Origin: Blastomussa wellsi
Lineage: Eukaryota; Cnidaria; Anthozoa; Scleractinia; Plerogyridae
Assembly (NCBI GenBank): GCA_947652115.1
Contig: OX393568.1
Location: 3,148,460-3,212,459, forward strand
Length of the DNA: 64,000 nucleotides
Direction of reading: 5' to 3'
The notes under the pieces are model-generated. The model saw only the letters and a list, made by a program, of their open reading frames with translations. It was not told where the DNA came from and ran no database searches. This document shows positions 10,601 through 18,500 of this stretch, one piece after another. A program made the translations under genes and the position numbers. The stretch's first letter is position 1. Every line of letters begins with the position of its first letter.

Positions 10601-12475
10601 CGCCTCGGGAATACTCGGGGACTAAGCCAGAAAGATGCCGAGCAGGCGAAGCTTCTGTATTGCAGAACTAACCCAACGGACGAGCCACCGACGCTAAAAC
10701 CGACAACCAGATCGCCGGCTGGTAAGTCGTGATTGACTATTTCACTTCAAGCATGCATTAGAGTTTCAGTTTTGATACATTTAATCTAACTAGACAGAAA
10801 AACCCAATCAACAGCTATTTCAGCTTAAACCTAAGTAAGGTAATTAATTGTTTTTTTTTTATTGCAAAGAATAAAAATTCCGGGGAGTACCTCCTTCGTG
10901 GACTATACGCGAAGGCTCCATCCGAAAGGGGTGCCTTTTTCATCCTGGTTTATAGGGAAACTGTCACGTAAACAGACCCACCGAACAGTCGATTCCAGGT
11001 CATTTAAGTTAAAACTTGAAAAAGAGGTGTTGTATCCCAACTGATTCAATGTGCGAGGTGTCTGGCCGTTGTGACAATGAAGAAGCGTTTTCGAGTCAAA
11101 TTACTCAGGTGTCATTGGTTTGTCTCCTGTGGCAGTTTAGAAATTTTTTTCCGAATAATTTGAATTGAGAACGCACTGACTGTCTCTCTTACTGATTGAT
11201 TGATTGATTGATTGGTTAGACTCATGGTATGTGAAAGGGGTACCACTTTCGTATCGAAACTCTACGAAAGGGATACCATTTTGTCAAAAATGTTATATAG
11301 AAGGCAAGGACTTGGATCTCTGGGCGTTTCGTCCTCGTGTTAAATATTTTTGAGTACCAAGGGTAATAACGTCTTTAACACAGAAACGTAACAGTGCAAA
11401 GTGCAACAAGCTCGCCCTAGGCATTGTAGATTTTTCCTGATTGATTTTTAATCGCACTTTATTTCAGGTTGCCGCTACACTGACAAGCACGAGTACTGTC
11501 CTTATTGGGCATCTCAAGGATTCTGTAAAACCGGTCACACAGATTACATGAAGAACAACTGCCAGAAGAGCTGTCTTTGCGTGGAGAGTGAGTAGAGATT
11601 ATATCTCTGTTTAGTAAATAGTTTTTTTCAATAAATTAATCGTGGGAGACGTGGTGTCCTAATGGTTAATGCGCTGGACTCCGGATCGAACGGGGTCATT
11701 ATGCTCTTGAACAAGACTCTGCTCTCACAATTCCTCTCTCCACTAAGGAGTATAAATGCGTACCGGCGAATATTATGGCAACCTTGACAGAATGTTGGGG
11801 TGTACCTGCGATGGGCTAGCATGCCATCCAGGGGGGAGGGGGGGAGTAGAAATACTCCTAGCCGCTTCATGCTCAGCTATATACACTTTTTATGAGAACG
11901 TCTAATTTTGGAGCTGAGGCTGAACGTTCTTATATTTTTTGCGATTTGAGGCTGAAAACGTTCTTAAGATCTTCTAAAATTTACATGGTATGATGCGGAC
12001 GTGACCAGGAAACCAATCAAAGTGCATTGCTTGCTGAGATATGGTATCAGGTTGTTTGCATATACTTGCGCTACTTGCTCTGATGCTATGTGCGAGATGA
12101 CTCGCCAGCCAACACAAACTAAATTTGGCTTTAGAAAAAGCATTGAATATAGATAGAGGTTTGCAACGTGACCAGATTTTGTGGCAAAAACGAAGAAAAA
12201 GCTCACATGCAGCAAAGCTTTCGTTGGCCAACATTTTAACATACAGTGAGCAAAATAAAAACGTTCTTAATCGAGTCTCAGCCTGGGGAATATTCTTAAT
12301 ACGTTTTTAAAATTTTGCTTAATTTCAGCCGCAACGTTCTTATCTTTTAATAGACACGTGCCAAGACAAAGACAACAGATGTGGTCCCTGGACGAACAGC
12401 GGATACTGCGTTTCGTATAAAGACTACATGGAGATATATTGCAAGAAGAGTTGTGGAACATGTTCACTGTTGTAA
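4696..12475 (+). CDS. Secreted astacin metalloprotease with two C-terminal ShK domains (gene B)
   Basis: Exons: 4696-4783, 5419-5505, 6685-6903, 7336-7453, 7535-7626, 7757-7840, 10455-10721, 11468-11587 and 12354-12475. All are GT-AG and together give an open 398-aa protein. Residues 1-24 are a signal peptide (start [20 protein letters not shown]). The propeptide has FQGD (64-67, zinc-binding Asp) and ends at RRSKR (100-104). The catalytic domain follows, with the zinc site [12 protein letters not shown] (H199, E200, H203, H209), itself split by an intron, and the Met-turn SVMHY (254-258). After a Thr/Pro linker come two ShK domains of six Cys each (320-356 and 361-395), one per exon. This matches the cnidarian secreted and nematocyst-associated NEP6/nas-type astacins. 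All catalytic residues are present, so an active protease is inferred. A role in venom, development or digestion cannot be chosen from sequence. Confidence 0.93.
5615..6023 (+). mobile_element. LINE 3' fragment in intron 2 of astacin gene B
   Basis: Translation from about 5615 gives [25 protein letters not shown], one in-frame TAG where the family has Trp, then [20 protein letters not shown]. This is the typical C-terminal tail of a non-LTR reverse transcriptase (HNYxTR and PxxIRxxxSxxxFKKxL patterns). The fragment ends in an AATAAAATAATAATAAA tail at about 6005-6022. It is a 5'-truncated insertion in the same orientation as the host gene, and the reverse transcriptase core is absent. Confidence 0.65.
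6094..6216. mobile_element. Short foldback element
   Basis: Arms of about 49 nt start CTAAATGCAAG on the left and end CTTGCATTTAG on the right and pair over most of their length, around a loop of about 25 nt. The element lies in intron 2 of astacin gene B, directly after the LINE tail. Confidence 0.65.
6407..6477. mobile_element. Poly-G element with inverted ends and 9-bp flanking direct repeat (copy 1)
   Basis: The left end CATTGGCGTACGGTCC and the right end GGCCCGTACGTCTATG are near inverse complements around a G-run facing a C-run. The 9-mer GAAGATAAC occurs on both sides (6398-6406 and 6478-6486), as expected for a target-site duplication. Related elements are at 18047-18215 and 60350-60585. 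Confidence 0.6.
7920..8050 (-). repeat. Degenerate SINE-like fragment
   Basis: The stretch contains GGATGGCATGGGATGTTAGTCCATTGCAGG split by substitutions, followed by ACCCACTTATAACCCTG and GAAAGAAGCACTGTAAGAG. The order and wording match the minus-strand SINE at 61630-61930. A second, shorter relative is at about 10035-10083 (ACCCACTTTTAACCCTGGGT, GAAAGAAGCACTTCAAGAG). Both lie in intron 6 of astacin gene B. Confidence 0.5.
8767..9051. mobile_element. Foldback element, copy 2, with 12-bp flanking direct repeats
   Basis: Two arms of about 130 bp are inverted copies of each other around a centre near 8908. The left arm includes GCCGGCTGGGCCTGTGCACG, CAAGTGGCTCTGGGGACAC and CAATCACATCAGCCGTTTTA. 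The right arm repeats these as complements. TGCATTTGGTCC occurs immediately outside both ends (8755-8766 and 9051-9062), probably a target-site duplication. The overlapping ORFs seen on both strands here follow from the palindrome and are not genes. Confidence 0.8.
9509..9919 (-). pseudogene. Antisense acidic ORF with one internal stop, transposon-like
   Basis: From ATG at 9919 one frame runs to 9509 with a single TAG near 9770. The N-terminal part is strongly acidic ([17 protein letters not shown] and then many Glu/Asp, ending EDEDPHYDP before the stop). The second part, 80 codons, is basic and structured-looking ([33 protein letters not shown]). A shifted frame continues coding-like towards 9330. 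I do not recognise the family. It lies antisense inside intron 6 of astacin gene B, which suggests a decayed mobile-element protein rather than a host gene. Confidence 0.4.
10149..10358. mobile_element. Foldback element, copy 3
   Basis: The left end reads ATTCTCGTCGTGAGAGCC and the right end GACTAAAGGGACAAGAAT. Internal blocks CACGATGTGATTGGTC and GCCAATCACGTTGTGTCCCC face each other. It is the same family as 8767-9051, more diverged, and ends about 100 bp before exon 7 of astacin gene B. Confidence 0.7.
11194..11214. repeat. GATT microsatellite
   Basis: Five tandem GATT units in intron 7 of astacin gene B. Confidence 0.85.
11643..11875 (+). mobile_element. tRNA-derived SINE, copy 1 (diverged)
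   Basis: The head reads GTGGTGTCCTAATGGTTAATGCGCTGGACTCCGGATC in tRNA A-box style. The body includes CTCTCTCCACTAAGGAGTATAAATGCG, GCATGCCATCCAGGGGGGAG and AGTAGAAATACTCCTAGC. The same body occurs inverted at 61630-61930. The B-box region is eroded here. It lies in intron 8 of astacin gene B. Confidence 0.75.
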
Positions 12476-13468
12476 AAATACTTCAAGTTTAGCAATGAAA
12501 TACTAAGCTTCCATTAAAAAATAACGGTTCAGAATGGGGCATTAACTCCGACTTGTTTCTTTGCCCCATCAAAGGTATGTTTTGCAAATGTGGCTTTGAC
12601 GCGCGTCAAATCTGTTATAACGTTGATGAGCGTCAAATCCCAGGCAAAGGCGATGTCAAAGGACTTTTTTAACTTTGACGTCTGTGTCAAAGATAGTCAT
12701 CCATATTTGTCGCACTTCTGACTCGAATCAAAAGTTGCACAAAGCCAATTTTCGTGCCGTGATTTGTCCCACTGTCGTGACAAATGGGCATTTCAACTTT
12801 ATCATGCATCCAATTAACGAGATAAAAATTTACCATCTGTCGTTGTAACTGTTTCAAACCTACATCGCCGCTCACGTGAATTATTTAGTGACAGCCGTCT
12901 CTCATCGCTATTCGCAGCTAACTTCAGCCTGAATTCTAAAAATAGCCATACTCTAAATCGCTTATTCCTTTGTTTAACCCTACAAGTCAATTGCTCCTGT
13001 CATATCTCCTCCACTGTCCAGGGGCACAACTGAGCGCTCCAATAATATGGGCGTGACCCGTGGGGGAAAACCTTCTGGGGGACCGTGATGCAAACGACGA
13101 GGATATCACAGGGCGAAGAAAACATTGTCACTAGCTATTGGGCACAGAATTATAACGAATAATTCTTGTCGGGTATTTATGTACAAACGTACGAGCATCC
13201 ACCCCTTGCCCCCCCCCCCAAAAAAAAAAAAATCAAAAAAACATCTGAAATGCGTACCACTGCATCGGTTTGGAGAACATACATTTATTTTAGGAATTGT
13301 GACTTTGAAATTTATCCTCTAGAGCTATACATCACTGGTATTGTGTACAATTCAAATGGCCAAATGGCCAGCAAAACATTTACAACCTCAGTTTTTCTTC
13401 AATAACTTCCTTTCGAGTCTAACTTTCGAGTCTAACTCTGGCTCTTACAATAAAAATGAAAGTTAGAC

Positions 13469-13501
<33 letters not shown>

Positions 13502-14428
13502 CAAATACGCGTTGATCACAATATTTGAAAGTGAGAAAATGTTACGAAAAGTGTAATGACGCTTATTGAAACTATTTTTTTGAAAAAAAAAAGACGTCGG
13601 GGAAATTAAATATTGTGCGGAATCTGCATTGAACTTCAGTGTCCAATATGTGTAGATAACGCCCGATGTTTTTTAAATACTGGTTTCAGTGATTTATTGA
13701 ATTAGAGTCTTGTATAGAGAAAACCTGTTCTCAAATACCAAACTGATTTCTGTAAAGCGATCAACCTGTTAATAATATTTAGAGCTTCTTTTGGCAGGCT
13801 GTTTAGCAATAAGCAGTGATTGAAGTGAAACAAAACAAACAAAACAAAACGGGAACCGGGCATCTGTTCGTAAGACCTTTATGGAATATCTGTCTTAAAT
13901 TTAGCATGTAATTTACGTACCACTATTTTCAAAATTACTTCAGCTATTTGTAGTCCACAATATGATTTTAACCTTTGCGTGGGCAAACATTAGTCGTCCG
14001 GCCCTCTAGCCCTGTGTTTGTGTCTGCGCAAACAGTTTTTTCCCTCGGTTCTGAAAACGTTTTTATTTTATGGCTCTCTGCTCGGAAAAAAATTATCTTT
14101 ATTGACATTTTTCGTCAACCTCCAAAAATTTAAAGGTCCGCGGTCTCTAAAACTAGTAGAATTCCTTAATTAGAGATCTACGTCTTCTACAAAGTCAAAG
14201 CTGTGCAGCTAGTTTGTAATTTTTACACACGTTTTGTTTAGCAGCCACCTGGCATTTTGCTTTTCACATATTTGTTAAAAAGCTGCGTAGATTCTTTTCG
14301 CTGGATTTCAACTCCAAAACATTTATATTGAAATAAATAACTGTCGAAATATCTCCGCATGTGGAGGAATAAGATTTTCTCGTTCATGAAAAGCTCAGCG
14401 GTTATTACATACCAATTTTAAACAACTT
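12476..14428. other. Gene-free stretch downstream of astacin gene B
   Basis: A possible polyadenylation hexamer ATTAAA lies 38 bp after the stop (12513-12518). A perfect 16-bp palindrome TTTGACGCGCGTCAAA is at 12595-12610. An AAT microsatellite spans 13469-13500. ORFs at 13125-13405 are shifted readings of a C-run and A-run and are not genes. Nothing else coding was seen. Confidence 0.5.
13469..13500. repeat. AAT microsatellite
   Basis: About ten tandem AAT units. Confidence 0.9.
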
Positions 14429-15205
14429 TAAAGGAGAACGGAAGACAAGAGACAATATTTTATTTGACCCCTGGGAATTGTAGAAAAAACTTACTAGATT
14501 TGTGGAAAAAAAAAAAAGAAAAAGCAAATTTTCCCGACCGAAATTGACAAAAGCCGGCAAAAACTGTGGCCATCGTCCGCCATTTTGACTTTTTTTCTTC
14601 CGGTTACTTCCAAATAAGGAATGCCGGCCGCCATGTTTTGACGTCGCTGTACACATGCATTTTTCATGTCGAAACTGCATCAAGCTTGTATTATGGCCGA
14701 CATCGAGCGTTATTCTTTTGAACCGATGCGAGACAGTTCGAAGTCAGAGGAAGGCGATGTACACGGAAGTCAAGATGAGCTCTGAAGAGCTAATACATCG
14801 TGGTGTGTATGCGAGTGTTGTGTGAACTGGGAAAGGCAACAAGAGAAAGAATATTTATGCTGCAAAGAGATCGAGGAAGCCGTAAATAAAATGGGCAGTC
14901 AATGGAAACCTATCCCTCTTTTGGAATCTCTGGGCGTTTTGTATGAACAGCCAACTGCAGCACATTCGACCATTTTGGAGCTGATGTTGTCTTCTGAACT
15001 CTTGAAATTCGCGCGTTTATCCCAGGAAGTGTGTACTGTGACGTCATGCTATGCGCCCAAGCCTTCAACATGTCTTCCAAAATGGTTCTGGTACGGAGCT
15101 TTTTGCTGCTACAATCAGGTTAAAAGGTAAGTTCACATCTTAAAATATCGCGATTTATTACGACTTATCATGTGCTTTCGGTTTTTCGCCTTCCGTTCTC
15201 CTTTA
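14429..15205 (+). mobile_element. 777-bp TIR element carrying a P2X7-C-terminal-like sequence
   Basis: Exact 16-bp inverted repeats TAAAGGAGAACGGAAG bound this unit (14429-14444, and inverted at 15190-15205). Between them is the P2X7-C-terminal-like reading frame 14693-15130. A clear target-site duplication could not be seen. The unit looks like a non-autonomous DNA transposon, or one whose only recognisable cargo is this domain. Confidence 0.6.
14693..15130 (+). pseudogene. P2X7 C-terminal ('ballast')-domain-like fragment, broken
   Basis: ATG at 14693 opens MADIERYSFEPMRDSS, an acidic stretch, then a TGA at 14783-14785. The frame continues WCVCECCVNWE, then CCKEIEEAVNK. The WCxCxxC...ERxxxCCxEIE pattern is the hallmark of the zinc-binding cysteine-rich domain found at the C terminus of P2X7 receptors and in many stand-alone invertebrate proteins. 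After about residue 70 the similarity fades, and the final CITxHPxF-type motif is not recognisable. No channel part is present. The early stop and lost 3' half indicate a decayed copy, though stop readthrough or a downstream start cannot be excluded. Confidence 0.5.
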
Positions 15206-15209
15206 GTCT

Positions 15210-15280
15210 AAGTGCGAAACTATTCATATGGAAATGAAAATTCAGTTAAGACACATTTTCATATGAATGGTTTCGCACTT
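15210..15280. repeat. Hairpin-forming inverted repeat
   Basis: AAGTGCGAAACTATTCATAT and ATATGAATGGTTTCGCACTT face each other with further pairing inside (GGAAATG and CATTTTC) around a short loop. It abuts the right end of the TIR element, so it may be a separate nested miniature element. Confidence 0.65.
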
Positions 15281-15364
15281 GCTTTGGTTTTGCATTACTA
15301 CGCCCAGCGATCGGTCAAAAATCTCACGCCACGTTTTCAACCAATCAGAAATAAAACTAATAAT

Positions 15365-15510
15365 GACGCAAGCGCACGTTTTCCCGCGTTTTGTGGCACG
15401 GCTACGTGCAACTACTTCGAGTTTTGATTAGTTCACTGGATTGTCTCCGTCCTTTGTGATTGGCCAAAGTAATCACTTTGGTATTGATTTTACGACACTT
15501 AAATGAAACT
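15365..15510 (+). repeat. Dispersed repeat shared with 48385-48545
   Basis: CACGTTTTCCCGCG, CTTCGAGTTTTGATTAG, TCACTGGATT and TTTGTGATTGGCCAAAGTAA occur here in this order. The reverse complement of 48385-48545 has the same series with small changes. It overlaps the region just past the stop codon of the T-box gene. Confidence 0.5.
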
Positions 15511-15523
15511 CAATCTAGCGAGT

Positions 15524-18500
15524 CTAGTAATTTATCCTAACACCATCTTCTGTGTGCGAGATCGGACACCGCCACCACGCATGCCCTCTGGTGTAGATAT
15601 CATTTGAGCCCGCGCACTGAATCGAATGAGGATAGCAGCTGTTGGCAATAGTGACGTTGTTTGCGCGACAGCAAGAGAGATCTTCCCATGGTCCCCACTG
15701 GGGTGGGGCTGATACTTGGTAAAATTCTGCAAGGAAGAGCAGTGGGCAGTAGTTAGAAATTATTTACATGCTATCAGTAATAAAACTTCATAAACTCCTT
15801 GAGGAAGTATCTCTGTATATCTAAATCTTCAGACGGTGTTAAAACGAACAAAAACATATTTTAAACTTTCTAAAACAATGGAAATGTACTTTCAACACTT
15901 TTGTTAACCGTAATGGAAAGACGGAAAATAAGCCAAAATATTAACTGTTACCGTAAATAGTAACGTTACCGTTATACTGAAAAAGCTGTTTCTTCATCCT
16001 TTATGGAAATTGTGCAAACTGTGGGCCCATGATTGTTGATGTTACCATGGCAACTGCATAACTACATGCAGACTTCGCCAAATATCGACTTTTTGACATA
16101 ATTCTTCTTTGTTTTTTAATTTCCTTCAGCAAAATTCCTGCATTTTACACTAAATACGCATTTGTGGTTTGCTTTTGCATTAATTCCCGTTCCCTTATGG
16201 AGGGTTAAAATTCGCAAAATGTTTGAACATACGTGCTTAGCTGGAAAATGTAACTGCTTACTAACCTTCACTAAATAGGTCTCGCGGGCTATGAGTCAGC
16301 GAACCACTTGAAAAGAAGCATGCGCCCTCCCCGTTTTCATAGGCCTGAATGCCGTTTGACATCAGATAGCTTTCTCTGTAAGGTTGACATAAAATAATAC
16401 ACGTTTTAACGAATTGTTTCTGGTAGCCAAATCCATGTTATACTACTGACACTGAAGGTAATTTGCAAACCTTTCAGTGTCACCCAAAAATCTGATCGAA
16501 TCTCTGAATCCCTTGGCAAATGGATTGCTGTAAATCTTGAGTCGGGTTATCTGCAAAAAATAAGACTATTTCATTGAATATGAAATGTGATTCAAAATGA
16601 GTTTTTGTTTAATGACGATGATGCAAGTAATCCTTGGCTGAAGACCTCATCAGCGTTATTACTTGGCTCGAAAAAAAAATACTTTCCTTAATTATGCTTA
16701 ATAATGCTGATTTTTTATTGCACGTGACAAGATCTTAGCAAGGGTTTACAAGTTTAAGTATCTTGATGTTGTGCTTGATTCGAGACTCTCGTGGAATAAC
16801 CATGTTGACGTTATCGCTACTAAAATATCATCGCGTTTGGGCATGCTACGCAAGGCCCGCAAGATCATCCCTCGAGAGGCCTGTTTGTATGACTCAGTGA
16901 TACTCCCTATTTTTGATTACTGTTGCACCGTCTTGGCTGGGTGCGGAAAAACAAATCGTGGCTACTTAGACAAAACCCCAAAGGCGTGCGGTCAGTATCA
17001 CTGAAGGTTGTAAAGTACAACAGGTTGAAATAAATCGAACTCTTAGCTGGCCATCATTGGAATCACGTCGAAAGTATTAAATCTGTCTTCAAATAATCAA
17101 AAGATTCTCTCCGTCTTCCTTTAGCACAGACCTCCAAATATCAAAGTTGTTTTCGCTACAGCTGTGCTAATACGTGGAATTAGTTACCTGGCAGCTAAGG
17201 AAGAAGTATCCATCACAAAATTTAAAAGGTCCGCGAGGTTCTGACAAATGAGCGTATTCGTCAGTTACCTTTTCGTTTATAGGCTTATTTATCGGTTACT
17301 TTTGTTAAATGTTACTTCATCAGTTGACATTTTCTTAATATAGTTAGTTCCTACATACTTAGTCACATGTAATTTTTATATACGTATTAGTAAGATAATT
17401 ATTTAAACATAGGCCTCCAGTTAAACCAGCCGCAGCTTAATTGGACTAGCCTGTTTAAATATAGCTTATAAATAAATAAATAAAATAAATAAATAAATAA
17501 ATACTCTCTCACAACAATTGTGACTAAAAATTGTAGACCTTTTGGTATTACTGACTGCTAATAAAAATAACTCGGCTGACTTAAGTTAACATTCAGACTT
17601 AATGTGAGTACCTCCATGGCACATCAGCGCTTCGAGCAAGAATACCCTTCCCGTGAACCCCTCTGATAACTGTAACACCGATGATCTAAAAATAACTCAA
17701 GGTCAATCTTCAGGAGAAGATACGGAGTCTCTCCTGGCGTCATGCTCTCTTGATAGGAAATCGATTTGATCAATACCTAAAGACTTACAAGATGATTTTG
17801 GTACGATGTAACAGCCATGAATGTCGTTTCTGGAAACACAAAGGTTTCTGCTCTTGTTAAATCCGTTGTGTCGGTTTGTTCTTCGGGATCCTGCCTGATT
17901 AAGTGAACTCTTGGCTGATATTTATGCATCGAGTTTAAAATGATCTGGAAAATTTTAAGAGATACATATTAGCTTGAATTTTTGAGACTTGGCCATTGCA
18001 AAGCAACTTTTTCCTGGGTGAGTATTAGTGTTTCTCTTGGAGTTCAACTCATTGGCGCATGGGCCTAGGGGGGGGGGGGGGGGGGGTCCAAATTTTGGGG
18101 AACTCAGATTTTTTAGGCAACAAGAGAAATTTGGGCTAGGCAACTTGGAAGAATTTTTTTGGGCAAGTGGTTGGGAACCGCCCCTGGCAAAAAATTGCTC
18201 ATACGCCTATGGTTCAGTTCAACCTTAAATAGATATACTGAGAAATCTGGCATTTTGGGGTAATTGGACTTGGGGCTTGCAGGAATCGTGTTTGTTTGTA
18301 TCCGAGCTGTGGGAAATTTTCTATTGTTTGTTTGTTTGTTTCATTTCTTTAAGAAGACTACGAAGAATGATGACCCAGCGTTAAATTTTTCAAAAAAGGG
18401 AACATGTTCATTTTAAAGGAAAAAGCGAAAATATCGGATTATTATGAGGGAACAAAAGAAATGACTGGTATTAACGGACCTTTGGTGAAAAAATTTCAGG

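Noticed and set aside
11643..11720. Possible tRNA gene
   Set aside because: Only the A-box half resembles tRNA, no cloverleaf closes, and the downstream body matches the SINE at 61630-61930.
13125..13405. Two overlapping ORFs with Pro/Lys runs
   Set aside because: They are frame-shifted readings of a C-run followed by an A-run, with no other coding sign.
15532..15732. 66-aa ORF MQNFTKYQPHPSGDHG on the minus strand
   Set aside because: It is the wrong frame of the last T-box exon. The frame joined in phase from exon 5 gives a different peptide.
18028..18228. ORF LAHGPRGGGGGGPNFGELRF
   Set aside because: It is a reading through the G-run of a poly-G element.
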